Assembly (NCBI RefSeq): GCF_000319305.2
Contig: NZ_AMWJ02000004.1
Coordinates: 62,001 to 126,000, forward strand
DNA length: 64,000 nucleotides
Origin: Pseudomonas bharatica CSV86
GTDB lineage: Bacteria; Pseudomonadota; Gammaproteobacteria; Pseudomonadales; Pseudomonadaceae
Direction: 5' to 3'
Every line of letters begins with the position of its first letter. Within the stretch, counting starts at the first letter, position 1. This document shows positions 27,077-36,250 of this stretch, piece after piece. Both the position numbers and the translations under genes were made by a program. The notes under the pieces were generated by a model, which made no database searches, was not told where the DNA came from, and saw only the letters and a list, made by a program, of their open reading frames with translations.

Positions 27077-27394
27077 TTAGTTGCTTTTTGTATCCGAGTC
27101 GTCGGCCAGGGCTTGATCCACGCGGTCCAGCAGCTCGCGCACCTGCTCGCGGGTGGCACCGCCGCTCTGGGCGTCGGGACGCTCCTGGTTGTGCAGCAGG
27201 TCGTGGGTGATGTTCAACGCGGCCATCACCGCGATGCGGTCGGCGCCGATGACTTTGCCGCTGCTGCGGATCTCGCGCATCTTGCCGTCGAGGTAGCGGG
27301 CGGCACTGATCAGGTTGCTGCGCTCTTCCGGCGGACAGATGATCGAATACTCTTTGTCGAGTATCTGCACGGTGACATTGTTCGGTGAACTCAT
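27077..27394 (-). CDS. zapA: Cell division protein ZapA
   Basis: 105 aa from the ATG at 27394 (MSSPNNVTVQILDKEYSIIC). Typical ZapA: an N-terminal beta domain with CPPEERSNLISAARYLDGKM, then DRIAVMAALNITHDLL and a coiled-coil C-terminus. Stabilises FtsZ protofilaments. Overlaps the upstream coiled-coil gene by 4 bp (ATGA). The much longer open frame upstream of this ATG is unrelated in character and is rejected. Confidence 0.93.
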   Translation of the reverse strand: MSSPNNVTVQILDKEYSIICPPEERSNLISAARYLDGKMREIRSSGKVIGADRIAVMAALNITHDLLHNQERPDAQSGGATREQVRELLDRVDQALADDSDTKSN

Positions 27395-27600
27395 GAGTCT
27401 TGCTCCAGGGCCTTGAGCCGCGAAATCATCGATTCGACTTTCTGTCGCGCGATTTCGTTTTTTTCGATGAGGTGGGCGCGCTCCTCGCGCCAGGACTTCT
27501 CCTGCACGGATAGGAGTGCGTTTTGCCGTTTTAGTTGCTCGACCCGCTCGATCAGCAGTTCGAGACGGCTCTTCAGCGTTTGCAGCTCGTCTTCTTGCAT
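27391..27600 (-). CDS. TIGR02449 family coiled-coil protein (ZapB-like)
   Basis: 69 aa, almost entirely one coiled coil: LQTLKSRLELLIERVEQLKR through ESMISRLKALEQD, with leucines in heptad spacing. The family TIGR02449 is found directly upstream of zapA in many gammaproteobacteria. Its size and heptads resemble ZapB, which crosslinks ZapA on the Z-ring, so a ZapA partner role is likely but inferred. Translationally coupled to zapA. Confidence 0.85.
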   Translation of the reverse strand: MQEDELQTLKSRLELLIERVEQLKRQNALLSVQEKSWREERAHLIEKNEIARQKVESMISRLKALEQDS

Positions 27601-27751
27601 TGCTCGCCACTCGATTCGTCTGGCCGTGACCGCTTCGTACCCACGTCCGCCACTGGCCGGGTTTACCCGCTTCGATGGTCTTGGCGCGCCTGCCGGTGCT
27701 AGGATACAAGGCCTTCATTCTAGTCATTGCGCCGTCTGGCGCCTAGTTGCC

Positions 27752-28306
27752 ATGTCCAATACCCAATCGCCGTACACAGCCTTCGCCAGCCTGCTCAGCA
27801 GCAACGGCCACCCCGTTTCCCCCGCCGAGCTGCATGGCCTGCTGCTCGGCCGCAGCTGCGCCGGTGCCGGCTTCGATGCCGACGCCTGGCTGGCCGATGC
27901 GGCCCACCTGCTGGAAACCGAACCGGTAGACAACGTTCGCAACGCTTTGATCGGTCTCCAGGAGATGGTCAAGGGCGAACTGACCGGCGAAGACATCACC
28001 ATCGTCCTGCTCCTGCCCGGCGACGAGCAGCCACTGAGCGAACGTGCAGGCGCCCTGGGCCAGTGGTGCCAGGGCTTCCTTGCCGGTTTCGGCCTGAATG
28101 CCGGCGGCAAGGACCTGAGCGACGAAGCCAAGGAAGTGCTGCAGGACCTCACCGCCATTTCGCAAGTCCAGGACGCCCTGGAAGAGTCCGACGATGGCGA
28201 AAGCGACTATATGGAAGTAATGGAATACCTGCGTGTCGCGCCGCTGCTGCTCTACACGGAGCTGGCCAAGCCGGTCGCCGCCGCCGCCAAACCTTCCTTG
28301 CACTGA
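27752..28306 (+). CDS. YgfB/UPF0149 family protein
   Basis: 184 aa, entirely helical YecA/YgfB fold: PVSPAELHGLLLGRSCAGAG at the N-terminus, LLLPGDEQPLSERAGALGQW and WCQGFLAGFGL in the centre, and DYMEVMEYLRVAPLLLYTEL near the end. First gene of the YgfB-pepP-ubiH-ubiI run; in E. coli ygfB also precedes pepP and ubiH. In P. aeruginosa a YgfB homologue has been linked to beta-lactam resistance through ampDh3; whether that holds here is unknown. Confidence 0.9.
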   Translation: MSNTQSPYTAFASLLSSNGHPVSPAELHGLLLGRSCAGAGFDADAWLADAAHLLETEPVDNVRNALIGLQEMVKGELTGEDITIVLLLPGDEQPLSERAGALGQWCQGFLAGFGLNAGGKDLSDEAKEVLQDLTAISQVQDALEESDDGESDYMEVMEYLRVAPLLLYTELAKPVAAAAKPSLH

Positions 28307-28325
28307 GGCCGAACAGGGGTTCCCC

Positions 28326-29666
28326 GTGGCAGTCACCCATATCCCGAAAGCGGAATACGCCCGGCGCCGCAAGGCGCTGATGGCGCAGATGGAACCCAAC
28401 AGCATCGCCATCCTGCCGGCGGCCGCGGTTGCCATCCGCAACCGTGATGTCGAATACCTTTACCGCCAAGACAGCGATTTCCAGTACCTCAGCGGTTTTC
28501 CCGAGCCGGAAGCGGTGATTGCCCTGATTCCCGGGCGCGAGCACGGCGAATACGTGCTGTTCTGCCGCGAGCGCAATGCCGAGCGGGAGCAGTGGGACGG
28601 CCTGCGCGCCGGCCAGGAAGGCGCGATCCGCGACTTCGGTGCCGACGACGCCTTCCCCATCAGCGATATCGACGACATTCTCCCCGGCCTGATCGAAGGC
28701 CGTGACCGGGTCTACTCGGCCATGGGCAGCAACGCCGAGTTCGACCGTCGGCTGATGGAGTGGATCAACGTGATCCGTTCCAAGGCGCGCATGGGCGCGC
28801 AGCCGCCGAACGAATTCGTTGCCCTGGATCATCTGCTGCACGACATGCGCCTGTATAAATCGGCGGCGGAAGTGAAGGTCATGCGCGAGGCTGCAGCGAT
28901 TTCCGCTCGTGCCCACGTTCGCGCCATGCAAGCCTGCCGTGCCGGCCTGCACGAATATAGCCTCGAAGCCGAGCTGGACTACGAGTTCCGCAAGGGCGGG
29001 GCGAAGATGGCGGCCTATGGCTCCATCGTCGCCGCCGGGCGCAACGGTTGCATCCTCCACTACCAGGAAAACGATGCGCCCCTGAAGGACGGCGACCTGG
29101 TGCTGATCGATGCCGGTTGCGAGATCGACTGCTACGCCAGCGACATCACCCGCACCTTCCCGGTCAGCGGCGTGTTCTCGGCCGAGCAGAAGGCGATCTA
29201 CGAGCTGGTGCTCAGGTCGCAGGAAGCGGCCTTTGCCGAAATCGCCCCTGGCAAGCACTGGAACCAGGCCCACGAGGCGACCGTTCGGGTGATTACCGCG
29301 GGCCTGGTCGAACTGGGCCTGCTCAAGGGCGCGGTCGACGAACTGATCGAAACCGAGGCCTACCGGGCCTTCTACATGCACCGTGCCGGACACTGGCTGG
29401 GCATGGATGTGCATGATGTCGGCGAATACAAGGTCGGCGGCCAGTGGCGCGTGCTCGAACCCGGCATGGCCCTGACGGTCGAACCGGGTATCTACATTGC
29501 TGCGGACAACCCGAATGTCGCGAAGAAATGGCGCGGCATCGGTGTCCGAATCGAGGATGACGTAGTGGTAACCAGGACCGGCTGTGAAATCCTGACCTCC
29601 GGCGTGCCGAAGACGGTCGCCGAAATCGAAGCCTTGATGGCCGCTGCACGAAGCCAGGTCGCATGA
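28326..29666 (+). CDS. pepP: Xaa-Pro aminopeptidase II
   Basis: 446 aa. GTG start at 28326, 19 bp after the YgfB-family gene, gives VAVTHIPKAEYARRRKALMA. Pita-bread metallopeptidase: the metal ligands lie in LIDAGCEIDCYASDITRTF (two Asp), HRAGHWLGMDVHDVGEY (His), TVEPGIYI (Glu) and GIGVRIEDDV (Glu). Removes N-terminal residues preceding proline. Its stop overlaps the ubiH start by 4 bp. Confidence 0.95.
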   Translation: MAVTHIPKAEYARRRKALMAQMEPNSIAILPAAAVAIRNRDVEYLYRQDSDFQYLSGFPEPEAVIALIPGREHGEYVLFCRERNAEREQWDGLRAGQEGAIRDFGADDAFPISDIDDILPGLIEGRDRVYSAMGSNAEFDRRLMEWINVIRSKARMGAQPPNEFVALDHLLHDMRLYKSAAEVKVMREAAAISARAHVRAMQACRAGLHEYSLEAELDYEFRKGGAKMAAYGSIVAAGRNGCILHYQENDAPLKDGDLVLIDAGCEIDCYASDITRTFPVSGVFSAEQKAIYELVLRSQEAAFAEIAPGKHWNQAHEATVRVITAGLVELGLLKGAVDELIETEAYRAFYMHRAGHWLGMDVHDVGEYKVGGQWRVLEPGMALTVEPGIYIAADNPNVAKKWRGIGVRIEDDVVVTRTGCEILTSGVPKTVAEIEALMAAARSQVA

Positions 29667-30862
29667 GCAGGTTCAATCTGGCGATCATCGGCGGTGGCCT
29701 GGTCGGTGCCAGCCTCGCCCTGGCCCTGCAGGCCGGTGCCCGGGCTCGTGGCTGGAAGATCCTGCTGATCGAGCCCTTCGCCCCGGGCGACAGTTTCCAG
29801 CCCAGCTATGACGCGCGTTCTTCGGCGCTGTCCTTCGGCACCCGGCAGATCTATGAGCGCCTGGGCCTGTGGCAGGGCATCTCCCGGCGTGCCGAGCCGA
29901 TCCGGCAGATCCAGGTGTCCGATCGCGGGCGCTTTGGCGCGACCCGCCTCGATGCCATCGAAGAAGGCGTGCCGGCGCTGGGTTACGTGGTGGAAAACGC
30001 CTGGCTCGGCCAATGCCTGTGGCAGGGCCTCGATAGCGAAGTGGTGAGCTGGCGCTGCCCGGCGGAAGTCACCGCCATGCAGCCCCTTGGCGACGGCTAT
30101 CGTCTTTCCCTGAATGACGAAACCCAGGTCGATTGCGACCTGGCGGTGCTCGCCGATGGCGGCCGCTCCGGCCTGCGCGAGCAACTGGGGATCCACGTCA
30201 ACCAGCGCCCGTACCACCAGAGCGCGCTGATCGCCAATATCACTCCGGGCGAAGCCCATTGCGGCCAGGCCTTCGAGCGCTTCACCGATGACGGCCCGAT
30301 GGCCCTGCTGCCGCTGCCGGAAAACCGTTGTGCGCTGGTCTGGACCCGTGCCGGGATGGACGCCAGGCGCCTGGCCGAACTGGACGAACGCAGCTTCCTC
30401 GATGAACTGCAGGGCGTCTTCGGTTATCGCCTCGGCGCCTTGCGCCAGGTCGGGGCCCGGCACCTGTATCCGCTGGCGCTGATCGAGGCGCAGGAGCAGG
30501 TCCGTCCACACCTTGTTGTGCTCGGCAACGCTGCCCACAGCCTGCATCCGATTGCCGGGCAGGGCTTCAACCTGTCGCTGCGCGATGTGCAGTCGCTGGC
30601 CGATGGCCTGCTCGCCGGCCCAGACACCCCGGGCGATCTCGCTACCCTGAATGCCTACCGCGAGCGCCAGCGCCTGGACCAGGACCTGACCGTCGGCTTT
30701 TCCGACAAGGTCACCCGGCTGTTCGGTACTGCCCAGCCATTGGTCGCCACCGGACGCAACCTGGGCCTGCTCGGCCTCGACCTGCTGCCGCCGGCCAAGC
30801 GCTGGTTCGCCCGCCAGGCCATGGGCCTGGGCACCCGTCCTGATCTTCAGGGCAAGGCATGA
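29663..30862 (+). CDS. ubiH: 2-octaprenyl-6-methoxyphenol hydroxylase
   Basis: 399 aa. FAD monooxygenase of ubiquinone synthesis: the dinucleotide-binding GGGLVGASLALALQAG at the N-terminus, the DG motif in LAVLADGGRSGLREQLG, and the FAD-ribityl motif GNAAHSLHPIAGQGFNLSLR. Overlaps pepP by 4 bp and is followed 35 bp later by a paralogous hydroxylase. Assignment to UbiH over UbiF/UbiI rests on gene order and the PSYDARSSALS block. Confidence 0.92.
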   Translation: MSRFNLAIIGGGLVGASLALALQAGARARGWKILLIEPFAPGDSFQPSYDARSSALSFGTRQIYERLGLWQGISRRAEPIRQIQVSDRGRFGATRLDAIEEGVPALGYVVENAWLGQCLWQGLDSEVVSWRCPAEVTAMQPLGDGYRLSLNDETQVDCDLAVLADGGRSGLREQLGIHVNQRPYHQSALIANITPGEAHCGQAFERFTDDGPMALLPLPENRCALVWTRAGMDARRLAELDERSFLDELQGVFGYRLGALRQVGARHLYPLALIEAQEQVRPHLVVLGNAAHSLHPIAGQGFNLSLRDVQSLADGLLAGPDTPGDLATLNAYRERQRLDQDLTVGFSDKVTRLFGTAQPLVATGRNLGLLGLDLLPPAKRWFARQAMGLGTRPDLQGKA

Positions 30863-30897
30863 CCCTCTCTTTCTATTACCCGGAACAGGCTTGAAGC

Positions 30898-32121
30898 ATG
30901 GACATGCGCGCGGATCTGTTGATTGTCGGTGCCGGTATGGTCGGCAGCGCCCTGGCCCTGGCGTTGCAGCACAGCGGCCTGGAAATCCTCCTGATCGATG
31001 GCAGTCCGCTGTCGGTGCAGCGCTTCGATGACGAAGCACCTTTCGAACCGCGGGTCAGCGCCCTGTCGGCCGCCAGCCAGCGCATCCTCGAACGCCTCGG
31101 CGCCTGGCAGGGCATCAGCGGACGGCGCCTGAGCCCGTATTCCGACATGCACGTCTGGGACGGTAGCGGCACTGGGCAGATCCACTTCTCGGCGGCCAGC
31201 GTGCATGCCGAGGTGCTCGGGCATATCGTCGAGAACCGAGTGGTCCAGGACGGTCTGCTGGAGCGCCTGCACGACAGCGAAATCGGCCTGCTGCCCAACG
31301 CTCGCCTGGAGCGCATGCGCCGCTCCGGTGACGAGTGGCTGCTGACCCTCGCCGATGGCCGCAACCTGCGAGCGCCGCTGGTGATCGCCGCCGACGGCGC
31401 CAACTCCGCCGTGCGCCGCCTCACTGGCTGCGAAACCCGTGAATGGGATTATCTGCACCACGCCATTGTTACCAGCGTGCAGTGCGACAAGCCGCACCTG
31501 GCCACGGCCTGGCAGCGTTTCACCGACGAAGGGCCGCTGGCCTTCCTGCCGCTGCTGCGCGACGGCCGGCAGGACTGGTGCTCGATCGTCTGGTCGACCA
31601 CGCCGGAGCAATCCGCGCGCCTGATGGCACTGCCGGACAGCGAGTTCTGCGCCGAACTGGAACGGGCCTTCGAACGCCGGCTGGGCTCGGTGCTGCATGC
31701 CGATCCAAGGCTGTGCGTGCCGCTGCGCCAACGCCACGCCAAGCGCTATGTCGCCGAAGGCCTGGCGCTGATCGGCGATGCCGCCCACACCATCCATCCG
31801 CTGGCGGGCCAGGGCGTCAACCTGGGCTTCCTCGATGCTGCGGTGCTCGCCGAGGTGTTGCAGCATGCCCACGAGCGCGGTGAACGCCTGGCCGATGTCC
31901 GCGTGCTGAGCCGTTTCGAGCGCAGGCGCATGCCGCACAACCTTGCGCTGATGGCCGCGATGGAAGGTTTCGAGCGCCTGTTCCAGGCTGACCCGCTGCC
32001 GCTGCGCTGGCTGCGCAACAGCGGACTGAAATGGGTCGAGCAGATGCCGGAAGCCAAGGCCGTGTTCGTCCGTCAGGCGCTGGGCCTGAGCGGTGACCTG
32101 CCGGACCTGGCCAGGGCCTGA
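30898..32121 (+). CDS. ubiI: UbiI/VisC-family ubiquinone FAD hydroxylase
   Basis: 407 aa, paralogue of the preceding gene. GAGMVGSALALALQHSGLEI near the start, DGANSAVRRLTG in the middle and GDAAHTIHPLAGQGVNLGF late. In E. coli visC/ubiI follows ubiH and hydroxylates C5 of the ring. Pseudomonas carries several such hydroxylases, so the exact ring position cannot be fixed from sequence alone. Confidence 0.85.
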   Translation: MDMRADLLIVGAGMVGSALALALQHSGLEILLIDGSPLSVQRFDDEAPFEPRVSALSAASQRILERLGAWQGISGRRLSPYSDMHVWDGSGTGQIHFSAASVHAEVLGHIVENRVVQDGLLERLHDSEIGLLPNARLERMRRSGDEWLLTLADGRNLRAPLVIAADGANSAVRRLTGCETREWDYLHHAIVTSVQCDKPHLATAWQRFTDEGPLAFLPLLRDGRQDWCSIVWSTTPEQSARLMALPDSEFCAELERAFERRLGSVLHADPRLCVPLRQRHAKRYVAEGLALIGDAAHTIHPLAGQGVNLGFLDAAVLAEVLQHAHERGERLADVRVLSRFERRRMPHNLALMAAMEGFERLFQADPLPLRWLRNSGLKWVEQMPEAKAVFVRQALGLSGDLPDLARA

Positions 32122-32171
32122 CGCCTTCGCAACATCTGGTAACTCCTCGGTCTGGCCTTGGGTTTGTGATG

Positions 32172-32196
32172 GCAAATGACATTAACTACCATTTGC
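32172..32196. promoter_or_regulatory. 25-bp interrupted palindrome upstream of the iron-binding-protein gene, possible Fur-type site
   Basis: Perfect 7-bp arms GCAAATG and CATTTGC with an 11-base AT-rich spacer lie 31 bp before the start of the ferric-binding-protein gene. Iron-uptake context and the AAATGA/CATTT elements suggest Fur, but spacing is wider than the classical 19-bp box. Confidence 0.4.
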
Positions 32197-32226
32197 GCCT
32201 CATTCCGCTACCGAGGAGCGCAACCG

Positions 32227-33228
32227 ATGTCGCCACGCAAGCATTTACTGGCCGCCCTGACCCTCACCCTGTTCGGCGGAGCTGCCCAAGCGGCGGACGA
32301 AGTGGTGGTGTACTCCTCGCGCATCGATGAACTGATCAAGCCGGTATTCGACGCCTACACCGCCAAGACAGGGGTGAAGATCAAGTTCATCACCGACAAG
32401 GAAGCCCCGCTGATGCAGCGGATCAAGGCCGAGGGCGAGAACGGCGTGGCCGACCTGCTGCTCACCGTCGATGCCGGCAACCTCTGGCAGGCCGAGCAGA
32501 TGGGCATCCTGCAGCCGATCAGGTCCGATGTGATCGATGCCAACATTCCACAGAAGTACCGCGCGTCTTCCCATGAATGGACCGGCCTGAGCCTGCGCGC
32601 GCGGACCATCGTCTACTCCACCGAGCGAGTCAAGCCTGGCGAACTGACCACCTACGAAGCGCTGGCCGACAAGCAATGGGAAGGCCGCCTGTGCCTGCGC
32701 ACGGCGAAGAAGGTCTACAACCAGTCGCTGACCGCCACCATGATCGAGACCCATGGCGAGGCCAGGACCGAAGAGCTGGTCAAGGGCTGGGTCAATAACC
32801 TGTCCACCGACGTGTTCTCCGACGACAACGCGGTGATCAACGCCATTGCCGCCGGCCAGTGCGACGTGGGCATCGTCAACACCTACTACTACGGTCGCCT
32901 GCACCAGGCCGACCCGAAACTGCCGGTCAAGCTGTTCTGGCCCAACCAGGGTGACCGTGGCGTGCACGTCAACCTGTCCGGCATCGGCCTGACCAAGCAT
33001 GCGCCGCACCCGGAAGCGGCGAAGAAGCTGGTGGAGTGGATGACTGGCGAGGAAGCGCAGAAGATGTTCGCCGGCATCAACCAGGAATTCCCGGCCAACC
33101 CGAAAGTCGCTCCGTCCGAGGAAGTGGCGGCCTGGGGCAGCTTCAAGGCTGATGACCTGCCGGTGGAAGTGGCGGGCAAGCGCCAGGCCGAGGCGATTCG
33201 CTTGATGGACCGGGCTGGCTGGAACTGA
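32227..33228 (+). CDS. Ferric iron ABC transporter periplasmic binding protein (FbpA/FutA-like)
   Basis: 333 aa from the ATG at 32227 with GAGGAG about 9 bases upstream; an earlier in-frame start would add 17 non-signal residues. Cleavable signal LTLFGGAAQA-ADE. Mature sequence EVVVYSSRIDELIKPVFDAY is the family opening; the iron-ligand tyrosines appear as NTYYYGRLH near the middle. Delivers ferric iron to the permease encoded 148 bp downstream, beyond a REP pair. Confidence 0.92.
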   Translation: MSPRKHLLAALTLTLFGGAAQAADEVVVYSSRIDELIKPVFDAYTAKTGVKIKFITDKEAPLMQRIKAEGENGVADLLLTVDAGNLWQAEQMGILQPIRSDVIDANIPQKYRASSHEWTGLSLRARTIVYSTERVKPGELTTYEALADKQWEGRLCLRTAKKVYNQSLTATMIETHGEARTEELVKGWVNNLSTDVFSDDNAVINAIAAGQCDVGIVNTYYYGRLHQADPKLPVKLFWPNQGDRGVHVNLSGIGLTKHAPHPEAAKKLVEWMTGEEAQKMFAGINQEFPANPKVAPSEEVAAWGSFKADDLPVEVAGKRQAEAIRLMDRAGWN

Positions 33229-33257
33229 GGTTCAGCCCTTATTCTTGCTGGGTCCTT

Positions 33258-33343
33258 GAGGCCCTCATCGCTGGCAAGCCAGCTCCCACAGGTTTCGCGG
33301 TGCACGCGGTCCCTGTGGGAGCTGGCTTGCCAGCGATAGGGCC
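33258..33343. repeat. REP pair between the iron-binding protein and its permease
   Basis: Inverted REP units at 33258-33292 and 33312-33343 with about 19 bp between them. Lies inside a transport operon, where such hairpins often protect upstream mRNA and reduce expression of the distal gene. Confidence 0.88.
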
Positions 33344-33376
33344 CTGAAAAACACCACATCCCTGAGATCCCGCCCC

Positions 33377-34999
33377 TTGTCCCGCCCCACCCAACGCCGC
33401 TGGTACCCCCTGGTCTTCGCCATCGCTGCGCTGGTGATGCTGCCCCTGAGCGTGCTCGTGTTGTCGTGGCAGAGCATCGACCTGCAGATCTGGTCGCACC
33501 TGCTCGATACCCAGATGAGCCGCTTGCTGGGCAATACCTTGACCCTGGTGGTGGGCGTCGGCCTTGGTGTCACCGTGCTGGGCGTCAGCCTCGCCTGGCT
33601 CACCAGCCTCTGCGAGTTTCCCGGACGGCGCTGGCTGGACTGGGCGCTGATGCTGCCCTTCGCCATTCCCGCATACGTGCTGGCGTTCGTCTTCGTCGGC
33701 CTGCTGGACTTCTCCGGACCGGTACAGACCCTGCTGCGCGAGTGGTTCGGGCCGATGCGCTTGCCGCGAGTGCGCTCCACCGGCGGGGTGATCGTCGTGC
33801 TGGTGCTGGTGTTCTATCCCTACGTCTACCTGCTCGCGCGCAATGCCTTCCTGGCCCAGGGCAAGGGCCTGATGGAGGCCGCACGGGTGCTGGGGCAATC
33901 CCCGTTGCAGGCGTTCTGGCGCGTTGGACTGCCGATGGCGCGCCCGGCGATCCTGGCTGGCCTTGCCCTGGCGCTGATGGAAACCCTGGCGGATTTCGGT
34001 GCCGTTTCGGTGTTCAATTTCGACACCTTCACCACCGCCATCTACAAGACCTGGTATGGCTTCTTCAGCCTCTCCAGTGCGGCGCAACTGGCCAGCCTGC
34101 TGCTGCTCGCGGTGATGCTGGTGCTTTACGGCGAACGGCGTGCCCGTGGCGCCGTGCGCAGCAGCAACGAACGACCGCGGGGCAAGGCGCTGTATCACCT
34201 GCGCGGTATCAAGGCCGCTGCCGCCAGCGCCTGGTGCCTGCTGGTGTTCGCCTGCGCCTTCGTCGTGCCGATGCTGCAACTGCTGGCCTGGTTCTGGCAG
34301 CGTGGCCGTTTCGACCTCGATGAGCGCTATACCGCGTTGATCCTGCATACCCTCTACCTGGGTGCGGCGGCGGCGCTGATCACTGTCTGCGTTGCCCTGG
34401 TCCTGGCCTTCGCCCGCCGTCAGTCCTCGGCCCCGGCGATCCGTGCCGGGGTCAGCCTGGCCAACCTTGGTTATGCATTGCCCGGCTCGGTGCTGGCGGT
34501 GGCGATCATGCTGGCATTCAGTTACCTCGACCGCGAGCTGGTGATCCCGCTGTCCGGCTGGCTCGGCGGGGCGGGCAAGCCCTTGTTGCTGGGCAGTCTT
34601 TCGGCCTTGTTGCTGGCCTACCTGGTGCGCTTCATCGCCGTGGCCTACGGGCCGCTGGAAAACAGCCTGGGCCGCATCCGTCCGTCACTGCCGGAGGCCT
34701 CGCGCAGCCTGGGCGTCAGTGGCCCCAGGTTGTTTTTCAAGGTGTATCTCCCCTTGCTGGTGCCAGGCGCCCTCAGCGCAGCCTTGCTGGTCTTCGTCGA
34801 TGTGCTCAAGGAAATGCCGGCGACCCTGCTGATGCGTCCGTTCGGCTGGGACACCCTGGCGGTGCGGGTATTCGAAATGACCAGCGAAGGCGAGTGGGCG
34901 CGGGCCTCGCTGCCAGCCCTGACCCTGGTGCTGGTCGGCCTGTTGCCGGTCATCGGTCTGATACGGCGCTCCGCGCGTCATCCGGGTCAGAGTCACTGA
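33377..34999 (+). CDS. Ferric iron ABC transporter permease (FbpB-like, two-domain)
   Basis: 540 aa with about 12 membrane segments in two binding-protein-dependent permease domains. EAA loops occur at GLMEAARVLGQSPLQAFWRV and NSLGRIRPSLPEASRSLGVS. No ATG exists in frame at the N-terminus; a TTG at 33377 before SRPTQRRWYPLVF fits best although its ribosome site is weak. Forms the membrane channel for ferric iron with the preceding binding protein. No ATPase gene is adjacent, so the energising subunit must be encoded elsewhere. Confidence 0.88.
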   Translation: MSRPTQRRWYPLVFAIAALVMLPLSVLVLSWQSIDLQIWSHLLDTQMSRLLGNTLTLVVGVGLGVTVLGVSLAWLTSLCEFPGRRWLDWALMLPFAIPAYVLAFVFVGLLDFSGPVQTLLREWFGPMRLPRVRSTGGVIVVLVLVFYPYVYLLARNAFLAQGKGLMEAARVLGQSPLQAFWRVGLPMARPAILAGLALALMETLADFGAVSVFNFDTFTTAIYKTWYGFFSLSSAAQLASLLLLAVMLVLYGERRARGAVRSSNERPRGKALYHLRGIKAAAASAWCLLVFACAFVVPMLQLLAWFWQRGRFDLDERYTALILHTLYLGAAAALITVCVALVLAFARRQSSAPAIRAGVSLANLGYALPGSVLAVAIMLAFSYLDRELVIPLSGWLGGAGKPLLLGSLSALLLAYLVRFIAVAYGPLENSLGRIRPSLPEASRSLGVSGPRLFFKVYLPLLVPGALSAALLVFVDVLKEMPATLLMRPFGWDTLAVRVFEMTSEGEWARASLPALTLVLVGLLPVIGLIRRSARHPGQSH

Positions 35000-35119
35000 C
35001 GGATGCCACCCGGCCTCCTTGCGGATACAATGCGCGGCATTCGCTGCGGCCGGTCCACGACCGGGTAGCCGGAACGCTGCCCTCAGCCGTAGCTTCGCCA
35101 CGCCCGGAAGGAGAAACCC

Positions 35120-36202
35120 ATGGGACAGCGTACGCCTCTGTATGACCTGCACCTGGCGCTTGGCGCCAAGATGGTCGATTTTGGCGGGTGGGACATGCCC
35201 CTGCATTACGGCTCGCAGGTCGAGGAACACCATCAGGTGCGCCGCGATTGCGGGGTTTTCGACGTGTCGCACATGACCGTCATCGATATCGCTGGCCTTG
35301 ATGCCAGCGTCTGGCTGCGGCACCTGCTGGCCAATGACGTGGCCCGCCTCGATGTGCCCGGCAAGGCCCTCTATAGCCCCCTGCTCAATGACGAAGGCGG
35401 GGTGATCGACGACCTGATCGTCTATCGCCTCGATGATGGCTACCGGCTGGTGGTCAACGCCGCCACCCGCGACAAGGACCTGGCCTGGCTCGAATCCCGC
35501 CGCAGCGGTTTCGAAGTGCAGTTCCGCGAGCGTCCGGAACTGGCGATCCTCGCCATCCAGGGCCCGCAGGCGCGGGAAAAGGTCGCCGAATTGCTCAGCG
35601 CCTCCCGCGCTGCCCTGATCCGCGATCTCAAGCCTTTCGAAGCCCATTTCGAAGGCGATTGGTTCATCGCCCGCACCGGCTATACCGGTGAGGACGGCCT
35701 GGAAATCATCCTCCCTGCACTGCAGGCACCGGCCTTCTTCAACGACCTGGTCGGCGCCGGCATCGCTCCGAGTGGCCTCGGTGCCCGCGATACCCTGCGT
35801 CTCGAGGCCGGCATGAACCTGTACGGCAACGACATGGACGAAGGGCATTCGCCCTTGACCTCGAACCTGGCCTGGAGCATCGCCTGGGAGCCTGCCGAGC
35901 GCGATTTCATCGGGCGCGCGGCGCTGAATGCCGAAAAGGCACAAGGCGTTTCCCAGAAACTTGTCGGACTGGTCCTTGAGGAGCGTGGTGTACTACGCGC
36001 CCACCAGGTCGTGCGAGTCGCGGAAATTGGCGAAGGAGAGATCACCAGTGGTAGTTTCTCGCCTACGCTGAGCAAGGCAATCGCTCTGGCACGCCTGCCC
36101 ATGGCCACTGCGGACCGCGCTGAAGTGGAAATCCGTGGCAAGTGGTATCCGGTGAGGGTGGTCAAGCCGACCTTCGTTCGCCATGGCCGAATCCTGATCT
36201 AA
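35120..36202 (+). CDS. gcvT: Aminomethyltransferase (glycine cleavage T protein)
   Basis: 360 aa. Strong GGAAGGAG site 8 bases before the ATG. Transfers the methylene group from the aminomethyl-lipoyl arm of GcvH to tetrahydrofolate. Hallmarks: LGAKMVDFGGWDMPLHYG at the start, GVFDVSHMTV, GYTGEDGLEI and DTLRLEAGMNLYGNDMDE (Asp/Glu at the folate site). First gene of gcvT-gcvH-gcvP. No glycine-riboswitch sequence was recognised in the 120-bp upstream gap. Confidence 0.95.
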   Translation: MGQRTPLYDLHLALGAKMVDFGGWDMPLHYGSQVEEHHQVRRDCGVFDVSHMTVIDIAGLDASVWLRHLLANDVARLDVPGKALYSPLLNDEGGVIDDLIVYRLDDGYRLVVNAATRDKDLAWLESRRSGFEVQFRERPELAILAIQGPQAREKVAELLSASRAALIRDLKPFEAHFEGDWFIARTGYTGEDGLEIILPALQAPAFFNDLVGAGIAPSGLGARDTLRLEAGMNLYGNDMDEGHSPLTSNLAWSIAWEPAERDFIGRAALNAEKAQGVSQKLVGLVLEERGVLRAHQVVRVAEIGEGEITSGSFSPTLSKAIALARLPMATADRAEVEIRGKWYPVRVVKPTFVRHGRILI

Positions 36203-36250
36203 ATTAATTCCGGCGGGCCGTCCGCTGACTCCCTGTTGAGGAACAACACA

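Noticed and set aside
27397..27727. Long N-terminal extension of zapA
   Set aside because: Arg/Ala-rich, antisense to other features, and the conserved ZapA start at 27394 has correct coupling.
35000..35119. Glycine riboswitch upstream of gcvT
   Set aside because: No matching conserved aptamer sequence was recognised in this 120-bp gap.
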